From an uncultured Oscillospiraceae bacterium (lineage in GTDB: Bacteria > Bacillota > Clostridia > Oscillospirales > Oscillospiraceae): 13,443 nt of DNA. The DNA is taken from NCBI GenBank assembly GCA_900751035.1, contig CAADSF010000180.1:1-13443 (forward strand), written 5' to 3'. Position numbers and translations under genes: made by a program. Shown piece after piece: positions 1-6,474 of the stretch (position 1 is its first letter; each line of letters opens with the position of its first letter). The notes beneath the pieces are model-generated. The model saw nothing but the letters and a program-made list of their open reading frames with translations. It did not search any database and was not told where the DNA came from.

Positions 1-1
1 A

Positions 2-23
2 GGGCCGACAGAGTCGTCGGCCC
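2..23. repeat. Perfect inverted repeat (REP-like intergenic palindrome)
   Basis: GGGCCGAC (2-9) and GTCGGCCC (16-23) form a perfect 8-bp stem around a 6-nt loop, followed by CCCTACAGAAA. No T-tract follows, so it is not a typical intrinsic terminator for whatever lies upstream. From memory, GC-rich palindromes ending in CCCCTACAG recur between genes in Oscillospiraceae genomes; that family assignment is inference and would need a whole-genome search. Confidence 0.55.
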
Positions 24-116
24 CTACAGAAATACTGCGCAGATTTACAGCTGCCTGCCGGGATCGTGCGTGTTTTGGAATGCGGATAAGCGGATTCAGG
101 ATATCCCCTACAGAAA
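21..116 (+). repeat. Pair of 12-bp direct repeats CCCCTACAGAAA
   Basis: CCCCTACAGAAA occurs at 21-32 and again at 105-116, 84 bp apart, both upstream of the FAD enzyme gene. The second copy is preceded by the 8-bp palindrome GGATATCC (99-106) and runs straight into the ribosome binding site of that gene. The two copies could be ends of two related palindromic elements, the second decayed. The 9-mer CCCCTACAG also occurs once inside ddl (5231-5239) as ordinary codons, so chance is not excluded. Confidence 0.4.
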
Positions 117-129
117 GGATGATTTTTTC

Positions 130-1506
130 ATGCAATATGATGTCATTATCATCGGTGCAGGCCCCGGCGGGATTTTTTCGGCGTATGAGCTGTCGAAGCT
201 CTGTCCGGAGAAGAGAATCGCCGTATTTGAAGAGGGGCAGCCGCTCGAAAAGCGGAGATGTCCCATTGACGGCAAGACTGTCAAGCACTGCGTCGGCTGT
301 CCGACGTGCGCGATTATGAACGGCTTCGGCGGCGCGGGCGCATTTTCCGACGGAAAATACAACCTGACAAATGACTTCGGCGGCACGCTCTATGAATATA
401 TCGGCAAAAAGCAGGCCATGGAGCTGATGCACTACGTCGACGAGATCAACGTCAGCCACGGCGGCGAGCATACGAAGCTCTATTCCACAGCCAACAGCGC
501 GTTCAAGACCCGCTGCCTGCAGTGCAATCTGCATCTGCTCGACGCGTCTGTCCGGCATCTTGGGACGGATATCAATTTTATCGTGCTGAAAAACCTCTTC
601 GCCGAGCTGGAGCCGAAGGTCGATTTTTACTTCCGCGCACCCGTGCGGCAGGTGCTGGCGAAGGACGGCGGCTATGAGATCGTCACGGACAACGGAAGCT
701 TTACCTGCAGGCAGTGCATTATTTCCGTCGGCCGCAGCGGCAGCAAGTGGATGGAGAGCGTGTGCCGCGAGCTGAACATCGAGACGAAGTCCAACCGCGT
801 CGACATCGGCGTGCGCGTCGAGCTGCCTGCCGAGATCTTCAAGCACCTGACCGACGAGCTCTACGAGAGCAAGATCGTCTACAAGACCGAAAAATATCAG
901 GATCTTGTGCGCACGTTCTGCATGAACCCGAAGGGCGCGGTCGTGACCGAAAACACGAACGGCATCGTGACCGTCAACGGCCACAGCTATGAAGACCCGG
1001 CCAAGCAGACCGAGAACACGAACTTCGCCCTGCTCGTCTCCAAGCACTTTACCGAGCCCTTCAAGGATTCCAACGGCTACGGCGAGTCCATTGCGCGGCT
1101 TTCCAACATGCTGGGCGGCGGCGTGATGGTGCAGCGCTTCGGCGATCTCATCCGCGGCCAGCGGTCGACGCAGAAGCGCATCGACAAATCCTTCGTCACC
1201 CCCACCCTGACGGCCACGCCGGGCGATCTGTCGCTGGTCATCCCGAAGCGCATTCTCGACGGTATCATTGAAATGATCTACGCGCTCGACAAGATCGCCC
1301 CCGGCACGGCGAACGACGATACGCTCCTTTACGGCGTTGAGGTCAAATTCTATAACATGGAAGTCTCCGTCGACGAGAATCTGGAAACGGCGCATCGGGG
1401 CCTGTTCATCATCGGCGACGGCAGCGGCATTACGCACTCCCTCTCCCATGCCTCCGCCAGCGGCGTCTATGTCGCGCGGCACCTCGCGGCGCAGGCCGAA
1501 GCGTGA
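130..1506 (+). CDS. COG2509-type FAD-dependent dehydrogenase (NAD(P)/FAD oxidoreductase)
   Basis: A predicted cytoplasmic flavoprotein of 458 residues; its substrate is not known to me. The N-terminus carries the Rossmann dinucleotide motif GAGPGG (residues 9-14) after a short beta strand. A cysteine group follows (Cys44, Cys54, Cys57, Cys60) and then a glycine-rich GFGGAGAFSDGKYN stretch characteristic of this family. Near the C-terminus, LFIIGDGSGITHSLSHA is the second FAD-contacting motif (GD box). The frame is open from 70, but I chose the ATG at 130 because the Rossmann strand begins there and AAAGGA lies 10 nt upstream (114-119). It stands alone on the plus strand and converges with the MATE gene. 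Family assignment is firm; catalytic activity is not assigned. Confidence 0.9.
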   Translation: MQYDVIIIGAGPGGIFSAYELSKLCPEKRIAVFEEGQPLEKRRCPIDGKTVKHCVGCPTCAIMNGFGGAGAFSDGKYNLTNDFGGTLYEYIGKKQAMELMHYVDEINVSHGGEHTKLYSTANSAFKTRCLQCNLHLLDASVRHLGTDINFIVLKNLFAELEPKVDFYFRAPVRQVLAKDGGYEIVTDNGSFTCRQCIISVGRSGSKWMESVCRELNIETKSNRVDIGVRVELPAEIFKHLTDELYESKIVYKTEKYQDLVRTFCMNPKGAVVTENTNGIVTVNGHSYEDPAKQTENTNFALLVSKHFTEPFKDSNGYGESIARLSNMLGGGVMVQRFGDLIRGQRSTQKRIDKSFVTPTLTATPGDLSLVIPKRILDGIIEMIYALDKIAPGTANDDTLLYGVEVKFYNMEVSVDENLETAHRGLFIIGDGSGITHSLSHASASGVYVARHLAAQAEA

Positions 1507-1522
1507 CGGGCAGCTCCCGTCA
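1504..1522. terminator. Weak stem-loop between convergent genes
   Basis: TGACGGG (1504-1510) and CCCGTCA (1516-1522) form a 7-bp stem with a 5-nt loop that begins at the stop codon of the FAD enzyme. An overlapping palindrome GTCAGCTGAC lies at 1519-1528. There is no proper U-tract on either strand, so termination here is only a possibility. No better terminator is visible in the 80-bp convergent gap (1507-1586). Confidence 0.3.
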
Positions 1523-1586
1523 GCTGACGCTACTTTCATTTGTGTCAAAATCTCTCGCTGACAACGCTTGCCGATTGAATCAGCGG

Positions 1587-2921
1587 TTACCCAAGCCGCC
1601 GCATCCAGTGCTTGCGGCGGAACACAGCGATGGAGATTACGAAGCGGACGCATTCCTCCAGCGACAGGAGGAGATACACGGACGCGATGGGCAGTCTCCA
1701 GACGAACGCGCCCAGAAGGCCCAGCGGGACGCCGAAGACCCATGTGCCGAGCATATCGATGCCCATGACATAGGCTGTCCGCCCGCCGCTGCGGAGAATG
1801 CCGCCGCCGAGGATCATATTGAGCACCTTGAACGGCGCGGCCAGCGCGTAGACAAACAGAATCTGCCGCGTCAACAGCCTGACGGTGCGGCTGACCTGAT
1901 AGATCTTCACATACGCCCCGCTTGTCAGTACCACCACGGCGCAGAGCACGGCGGCTCCAATCGCGCCATAGACCATCAGCCGCTTCGCCGCCCGGTAAGC
2001 CCCGTCGTAATCCCCGCCGCCCAGACGCTTTCCGACGATCACGCCCGCCGCCTGCGACAGGCCGCACAGCGCACCGATCACCAGCCCCTGTATGGGCGCG
2101 GTCAGCGTCATGGCGGCGCTTTGCTCCGTGCCCATGCGGCCATAGATGGCCGCGTAGACGTTTTCGCCCAGACTCCAGCTCGCCTCGCACAGCAGCAGCG
2201 GCAGCAGTACGGACAGGAACCTGCTCCAGTGCAGCCGCGCCGCGCCGCGCGGCGCGTCTTTTACGCGCAGGAAGGCCAGCTGCTTTGCGGCCAGAAGGAG
2301 CAGCAGGAAATTGACGCACTGCGCGGCCACTGTCGCGATAGCCGCACCGGCTGCACCCATGGCGGGCAGGCCGAGCTTTCCGAAAATCAGAAGATCGTTC
2401 AGCCCGGTGTTCAGAACGGCGGACGCAATGCCCGCGTACAGCGGCAGTCCCGGCTTTTCTGCACAGCGGAATGCGGTGGACAGGAGCGTGGAGCCTGCCA
2501 TGGGCAAAAACGTGCCGGACAGCAGCGCCAGATACTCCGCCGCTGCCTGCCGGGTCTGGGCATCCTTCGTATAAATGCGCATGACCGGCCCCGGAAGCAG
2601 CGCACAGACCGCGGTAAACAGCGCGGCGACGCCCAGACCGAGCAGCAGGTTCCGGAAAAAGCTCCTCCGCGCCTCCGCGCTGTTTTTCTGCCCCAGATAC
2701 TGCGAAAGCATGATCCCGGCCGCCGCGCCGACGGCGGCGATTACAACGGAGTACATGGACGCAAATTTTCCTGCCAGCCCGACGCCCGCCACGCAGGTTT
2801 CGCCCAGCTGACCGATCATAATCTGGTCGACCATGCTGAACGACGACTGCAGCATGGAATGCAGCGCGGCAGGGACGGCCAGACGGCATACGCTTCTGAA
2901 AAATGTGTCCGGTTTCTTCAT
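1587..2921 (-). CDS. MATE-family multidrug/cation antiporter
   Basis: A polytopic inner-membrane exporter of 444 residues, the usual length for MATE proteins (about 450, 12 transmembrane helices). Hydrophobic segments are spread along the whole protein. The N-terminal stretch with ALHSMLQSSFSMVDQIMIGQLG and a later AAAGIMLSQYLGQKN are typical of the NorM/DinF-like superfamily, which exports drugs or metabolites using a Na+ or H+ gradient. The substrate cannot be read from sequence. The open frame extends to a GTG at 2936, but that codon overlaps the GGAGGT Shine-Dalgarno (2940-2935), so I take the ATG at 2921; the 13-nt spacing is long. It lies downstream of, and in the same direction as, the LacI regulator, with its own promoter between them, suggesting that regulator may control it. 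Confidence 0.92.
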   Translation of the reverse strand: MKKPDTFFRSVCRLAVPAALHSMLQSSFSMVDQIMIGQLGETCVAGVGLAGKFASMYSVVIAAVGAAAGIMLSQYLGQKNSAEARRSFFRNLLLGLGVAALFTAVCALLPGPVMRIYTKDAQTRQAAAEYLALLSGTFLPMAGSTLLSTAFRCAEKPGLPLYAGIASAVLNTGLNDLLIFGKLGLPAMGAAGAAIATVAAQCVNFLLLLLAAKQLAFLRVKDAPRGAARLHWSRFLSVLLPLLLCEASWSLGENVYAAIYGRMGTEQSAAMTLTAPIQGLVIGALCGLSQAAGVIVGKRLGGGDYDGAYRAAKRLMVYGAIGAAVLCAVVVLTSGAYVKIYQVSRTVRLLTRQILFVYALAAPFKVLNMILGGGILRSGGRTAYVMGIDMLGTWVFGVPLGLLGAFVWRLPIASVYLLLSLEECVRFVISIAVFRRKHWMRRLG

Positions 2922-2931
2922 AATAACGCAG

Positions 2932-2978
2932 CGCACCTCCCGGCTTGGTTGGCTCTATTGTAGCCGCCGGGAGGTGCG
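2932..2978. promoter_or_regulatory. 13-bp perfect inverted repeat flanking the MATE -10 box
   Basis: CGCACCTCCCGGC (2932-2944) and GCCGGGAGGTGCG (2966-2978) are exact reverse complements separated by 21 bp. On the minus strand the first-read arm lies in the promoter spacer, while the second-read arm contains the GGAGGT ribosome binding site of the MATE gene. A transcript starting at the predicted start near 2950 would carry only the second arm, leaving the SD free. A transcript reading through from lacI would carry both arms and could hide the SD in a hairpin. It could instead be a protein-binding site. Confidence 0.6.
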
Positions 2979-2985
2979 TTTTCAA
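2957..2985 (-). promoter_or_regulatory. Sigma-A promoter of the MATE gene
   Basis: On the minus strand, TTGAAA (2985-2980), a 17-bp spacer and TACAAT (2962-2957) make a near-consensus promoter. The start would be near 2950, giving a leader of about 29 nt before the ATG. Confidence 0.65.
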
Positions 2986-2987
2986 AG

Positions 2988-3001
2988 GTTAAACGCATAA
3001 C
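2988..3001. promoter_or_regulatory. Candidate LacI-family operator
   Basis: GTTAAACGCATAAC has four-base arms GTTA/TAAC and a central CG; 10 of 14 positions are symmetric. A 14-bp pseudo-palindrome with central CG is the normal form of LacI/GalR/CcpA operators. It lies 2 bp upstream of the MATE -35 box and just after the lacI stop codon. No second copy was seen at the lacI/ddl promoters. Confidence 0.4.
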
Positions 3002-3012
3002 GTATCACAAAA

Positions 3013-4044
3013 TTAAGCCTGCAAGTTTGTGCAGTCTGACAAACGGCACGGCCCTGTGCTGCCGCGCACGACAAGAGAAACAGGCAGCAGATACTCCGGC
3101 TGCACCGGCTTTCCCGCCCGCAGCTCCCGCAGCTTTTCGACGGCAAGCTGCGCACGCAGCGCTGCATCCTGCCGGACTGTTGTTAAAGCGGGACGCACCA
3201 GCTCGCACATGGGCGTATCGTCAAAGCCTGCGACGGAAATATCGTCCGGCACGATAAGTCCCTGCTCTGCAAGAAAGCACATCAGGTCGAGCGCGTAAAA
3301 GTCCGAGACGGCAAACACGGCGGTCGCCTGCCGCAGCTGCTCCAGCTGCTGCAGGTAATATGCCCAGCGGTCTTCTTTCTGCATGGGCACGAGCAGCAGC
3401 CCGGCCGTTCCGGGCGCAGCGCCATGGCGGAAGCCCTCGATACGCGCCCGGTCAATGCCCGTCTCGTTGTCCGAGACGCACAGAAGCCGCCTGTGCCCCA
3501 GTTCACGGAGGTGGCAGCCGACCAGATATCCGCCGCCGTAATTGTCGATGGAGAGGTTCAGCATCCGCTCCAGATTCCCGCACAGACCGTCGTAGACGGC
3601 GATGGGAATGCGGATATGCCTGCGCAGGTCCATATAATCCTGCTCGCAGAAGCCGAGCATGACAAGCCCGTCCATGTTCCACATGGACGCGAATTGAATC
3701 ACATCCTCGGCGCACCGGGCCTTTTTTACCAGCATGAACTGCCCGCCGCGCTCAATTTCGGTGGACAGCGCATCCAGCGCGGACGCGAGAAAGCCGTCGC
3801 GCAGCGGGTGTCCCGCGTATTTCGGATGGTCGTTGACGAACACGCCGATGATCCCGGAGCTGTTCCGGGCCAGCAGAATGCCCGCCATGCTGGGGATGTA
3901 CCGCCGCTCTTCGAGCAGCGCCGTCACGCGCTGCACCGTCTCGTCCGAGACTTTATTTGTCTTCCCGTGGATTACGTTGGAGACGGTCGCCGTGCTCAGC
4001 CCCAGCTCCTCCGCGATATCACAGATGCGTACACGCTCCTGCAT
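3013..4044 (-). CDS. LacI-family transcriptional regulator
   Basis: A 343-residue DNA-binding repressor or activator. The N-terminal helix-turn-helix spans about residues 6-27 (ICDIAEELGLSTATVSNVIH), followed by the hinge-helix region ending near YIPSMAGILLARN (49-61). The rest is a periplasmic-binding-protein-like effector domain ending in the family hallmark VAGFDDTP and a PALTTVRQD stretch. At the LacI Tyr17, Gln18 and Arg22 positions it has Thr18, Ala19 and Asn23, so its operator should differ from lacO. The effector is unknown. I chose the ATG at 4044 rather than the upstream open-frame start because the domain begins there and GGAGG lies 8 nt upstream. The MATE gene downstream is a plausible target, and autoregulation or control of the divergent ddl promoter is possible. 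Confidence 0.93.
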   Translation of the reverse strand: MQERVRICDIAEELGLSTATVSNVIHGKTNKVSDETVQRVTALLEERRYIPSMAGILLARNSSGIIGVFVNDHPKYAGHPLRDGFLASALDALSTEIERGGQFMLVKKARCAEDVIQFASMWNMDGLVMLGFCEQDYMDLRRHIRIPIAVYDGLCGNLERMLNLSIDNYGGGYLVGCHLRELGHRRLLCVSDNETGIDRARIEGFRHGAAPGTAGLLLVPMQKEDRWAYYLQQLEQLRQATAVFAVSDFYALDLMCFLAEQGLIVPDDISVAGFDDTPMCELVRPALTTVRQDAALRAQLAVEKLRELRAGKPVQPEYLLPVSLVVRGSTGPCRLSDCTNLQA

Positions 4045-4069
4045 AGGATCTCCCTCCGTTTCTGCTCTT

Positions 4070-4098
4070 ATTTTATCCGCCCGGTGCGGAGAAGTCAA
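4070..4098 (-). promoter_or_regulatory. Sigma-A promoter of the lacI-family gene
   Basis: On the minus strand, TTGACT (4098-4093), a 17-bp spacer and TAAAAT (4075-4070) lie just upstream of the regulator's SD and ATG. It is divergent from, and about 40 bp away from, the ddl -35 box. Confidence 0.7.
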
Positions 4099-4139
4099 AG
4101 GTGCAGACGGCAAAAACGCCGGATTTCGGAAAAAGATAC

Positions 4140-4168
4140 TTGTGTTCTGCGTCGGTTTCGCATATGAT
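4140..4168 (+). promoter_or_regulatory. Sigma-A promoter of the ddl operon
   Basis: TTGTGT (4140-4145), a 17-bp spacer and TATGAT (4163-4168). The -10 is good and the -35 is partial. The expected start is near 4175, about 46 nt upstream of the ddl start codon. Confidence 0.55.
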
Positions 4169-4174
4169 AGGAGT

Positions 4175-4202
4175 GCCGACCGCGTTTTTGATCTGCGGCG
4201 GC
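4175..4202 (+). other. Stem-loop at the predicted 5' end of the ddl mRNA
   Basis: GCCG-A-CCGC (4175-4183) pairs with GCGGCGGC (4195-4202), an 8-bp stem with one bulged A and an 11-nt loop. It begins at the predicted transcription start and ends 5 nt before the GAGGAG ribosome binding site. A hairpin at a 5' end can protect mRNA from decay; that role here is inference. Confidence 0.4.
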
Positions 4203-4220
4203 GGAAAAGAGGAGCCTGTT

Positions 4221-5282
4221 TTGAAAAAACTGAGCGTTTGTGTGCTCTTCGGCGGCGTTTCGTCGGAGCATGAGGTCTCGCTGCGGTCAGCCGAATCCGT
4301 GCTGAACCAGCTGGACAAGGATAAATATCACATCTTCCCGGTCGGCATCACGAAGGACGGCGACTGGATCCTGTTTGGCGGAAAGGATTACGGCATGCTT
4401 CCCGCCGGAACGTGGCAGAACTGCGAGGAAAACCGCCGCGCGGCGCTTTCCCCCGTGCGCGGACAGGGGCTTTTGAGCTTTGAAAACGACTGCGTCGTGC
4501 GTGAGCGCATCGATGTGGTCTTCCCTGTGATGCACGGCGAAAACTGCGAGGACGGCGCGATTCAGGGCTTGCTGCAAATCGCGGGCATTCCCTATGTCGG
4601 CCCGCATATCGCGGCCTCTGCCGCCTGCATGGATAAGACCACCACGAAGCTGATCGCCGACGCCGCAGGCGTGCGGCAGGCGGCGTGGCAGCTCGTCACG
4701 CGCGAGGGCTTTGCCCGCAGCCGGGAGGCTGCGCTGACCGCCGTCGAGGCGCGGTTTGCCTATCCCGTTTTCGTCAAGCCCGCCGGAACCGGCTCGTCCG
4801 TCGGCGTTGCAAAGGCAGCCGGACGTGCTGCACTGGAGGCGGCAATCGAAGCGGCGCTGAAATACGACCGCAAGGTTCTGGTCGAGGAATTCATCCGCGG
4901 GCAGGAGGTCGAGGTCGCCGTGCTCGGCAACGACAATCCGTTTGCCTCCGTCTGCGGCGAAATTGATTCCGGCGCGGAATTCTATGATTACGATGCAAAA
5001 TATATCTCCGACTGCGCCCGCCTTTACATCCCGGCCCGCCTTTGCGAGCAGACTGCCGAGCAGGTGCGTGAGCTTGCCGTCCGTGTTTACAAGGCCATGG
5101 GCTGCTGCGGGCTCTCCCGCGTCGACTTCTTTGTAAAGGAAGACGGCGAGGTCGTCTTCAACGAGATCAACACCATTCCGGGCTTCACGTCCATTTCCAT
5201 GTACCCCAAGCTCTTCGAGGCCAGCGGCATCCCCTACAGTGAGCTTCTGGACGATCTGATCGCGCTTGCGCTGGAGGCGTGA
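4221..5282 (+). CDS. ddl: D-alanine--D-alanine ligase
   Basis: Cytoplasmic ATP-grasp enzyme that joins two D-alanines for the peptidoglycan stem peptide; 353 residues. Visible motifs are GGVSSEHEVS (residues 11-20), HGENCEDG (105-112), the ATP-grasp loop GTGSSVG (189-195), the active-site YDYDAKY segment (255-261) and the Mg-binding FNEINTIPG (313-321). The Tyr-bearing YDYDAKY form matches ordinary D-Ala-D-Ala ligases, not the vancomycin-type D-Ala-D-Lac or D-Ser enzymes. The start is TTG at 4221: GAGGAG lies 6 nt upstream and the family begins at this point, while the upstream in-frame ATGs (4101, 4164) add unrelated residues or lie before the predicted transcription start. It heads an operon with DUF1934 (1-base overlap), a phosphorylase and a reductase. 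Confidence 0.95.
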   Translation: MKKLSVCVLFGGVSSEHEVSLRSAESVLNQLDKDKYHIFPVGITKDGDWILFGGKDYGMLPAGTWQNCEENRRAALSPVRGQGLLSFENDCVVRERIDVVFPVMHGENCEDGAIQGLLQIAGIPYVGPHIAASAACMDKTTTKLIADAAGVRQAAWQLVTREGFARSREAALTAVEARFAYPVFVKPAGTGSSVGVAKAAGRAALEAAIEAALKYDRKVLVEEFIRGQEVEVAVLGNDNPFASVCGEIDSGAEFYDYDAKYISDCARLYIPARLCEQTAEQVRELAVRVYKAMGCCGLSRVDFFVKEDGEVVFNEINTIPGFTSISMYPKLFEASGIPYSELLDDLIALALEA

Positions 5283-5707
5283 TGGTACAGGCCGCAAGAA
5301 TTGCCATCACCGGCACGCAGTCCATGGAGGATTCCGGGCCGCAGACGCTCGAACTGGTGACGGACGGCTCGTACTGCTATGAGCCGGGGTTCGCGCTGGT
5401 ATCCTATGTTGAGTCGGAAATGACCGGGCTTGCGGGCGTTGTGACCTCCTTTCAAATTGAGGACGGGAAGACCGTCACGCTGCGGCGCAGCGGCAAGGTC
5501 AATGCTGAGATGGTCTTTGACCGCCGGCAGGCGCATGAATCGCTTTATGACGTCGGCTTCGGCGCGATGATGATCAGCGTTGTGACGGAGGAGATGACCA
5601 TCCTGCTCAACGAGCACGGCGGCGTTCTCGATTTGCATTACCGCGTCGAGGTTGAGCACGCGCTTTGCAGCCGGAACCGCTATCACATTGAAATTCAGAC
5701 GATTTAA
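5282..5707 (+). CDS. DUF1934 (YwiB-like) beta-barrel protein
   Basis: A small soluble protein of 141 residues with alternating polar/hydrophobic strands, consistent with the lipocalin-like barrel of the DUF1934/YwiB family. Recognisable features are the opening VQAARIAITGTQ, a central SFQIEDGKTVTLRRSG and the C-terminal LHYRVEVEHALCSRNRYHIEI. No catalytic role is established for the family. Its ATG overlaps the ddl stop codon (TGATG), with GGAGG 4 nt upstream; an in-frame GTG at 5279 is too close to that SD. Translational coupling to ddl is likely. There is no signal peptide or membrane segment. Confidence 0.85.
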   Translation: MVQAARIAITGTQSMEDSGPQTLELVTDGSYCYEPGFALVSYVESEMTGLAGVVTSFQIEDGKTVTLRRSGKVNAEMVFDRRQAHESLYDVGFGAMMISVVTEEMTILLNEHGGVLDLHYRVEVEHALCSRNRYHIEIQTI

Positions 5708-5730
5708 ATAGAAATAAGGAGCGAACACAG

Positions 5731-6474
5731 ATGAAACAGGCGCATATTTGTCTGGACGAAACGCTTGGCGTGCGTTACGCAATCCTGCCCGGCGACCCGG
5801 CCCGGCTCGACCGCGTGGCGGCGCAGCTGGAATCTGTGCGGGAGCTTGCGTACAACCGCGAGTTCCGCAGTCTAACCGGCACCTATAAGGGCGTGCCCGT
5901 TCTGGCCGTCTCCACGGGCATCGGCGGCTCGTCCGCCGGGATCTGCGTGGAGGAGCTGCACAACATCGGCGTAGAGGCCGCCATCCGCATCGGCTCCTGC
6001 GGGGCCCTGCAAAAAGGCATTGCGCTGGGCGACCTCATTCTCGGCTGCGGCGCGATTCGCGACGACGGAGCCTCCAGGGCGTATGTCCATACGGAATACC
6101 CGGCGGTCGCCGATTATCAGCTGCTGGGGCTGTGCGTCGAGGCTGCGAAGACGCTCGGCTGCCCGTACCACGTCGGCATCATTCACAGCCATGAGAGCTT
6201 TTATCACGAGGAAAACGAAGCCGAGAGCGCCTACTGGTCGCGCAAGGGTGCGCTGGGCGCGGATATGGAATCTGCGGCCCTGTTTACCATCGGCCGTCTG
6301 CGCGGAATGAAGACCGCGTCCATTCTCAATAACGTCGTCGTTTACGGCGAGGATACGGCGAACGCTATCGGCGGCTATGTCAACGGCGAAAGCCTGACCG
6401 CTGTCGGCGAGCGCAATGAAATTCTGACCGCGCTCGAAGCCTTTTACCGGCTGGAACAGGAGCGGGCACGATGA
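5731..6474 (+). CDS. Nucleoside phosphorylase, uridine phosphorylase-like
   Basis: A 247-residue enzyme of the PNP/UDP phosphorylase superfamily, which splits nucleosides with phosphate into base and ribose-1-phosphate. Seen: the phosphate-site PGDPARLDR (residues 20-28), STGIGGSSAGI (61-71), RIGSCGALQ (86-94), RDDGAS (110-115) and the ribose-binding DMES (177-180). These match bacterial uridine phosphorylase best. However, the E. coli Udp segment FYPGQERYD, whose Gln and Arg hold uracil, reads FYHEENEAE here, so base specificity is open. An AAGGAG site lies 9 nt upstream (5716-5721). Only 23 bp separate it from DUF1934, and its stop overlaps the next gene, so it is within the ddl operon. Confidence 0.88.
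   Translation: MKQAHICLDETLGVRYAILPGDPARLDRVAAQLESVRELAYNREFRSLTGTYKGVPVLAVSTGIGGSSAGICVEELHNIGVEAAIRIGSCGALQKGIALGDLILGCGAIRDDGASRAYVHTEYPAVADYQLLGLCVEAAKTLGCPYHVGIIHSHESFYHEENEAESAYWSRKGALGADMESAALFTIGRLRGMKTASILNNVVVYGEDTANAIGGYVNGESLTAVGERNEILTALEAFYRLEQERAR

Noticed and set aside
70..129. N-terminal extension of the FAD enzyme from the upstream start at 70
   Set aside because: The added residues precede the Rossmann strand, match no family feature, and lie within the repeat-containing leader; the ATG at 130 has the SD.
1503..2963. Long open frame (486 codons) on the plus strand opposite the MATE gene
   Set aside because: Its product is Gln/Arg/His/Ala-rich without domain features, as expected for the antisense frame of a GC-rich gene; the minus-strand MATE protein is clearly real.
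4101..4220. Longer ddl starting at ATG 4101 or 4164
   Set aside because: Both precede the predicted transcription start and add non-homologous residues; TTG 4221 has a well-spaced GAGGAG.
4287..5297. 336-codon frame antisense to ddl
   Set aside because: Shadow of the ddl reading frame; ddl has all catalytic motifs.
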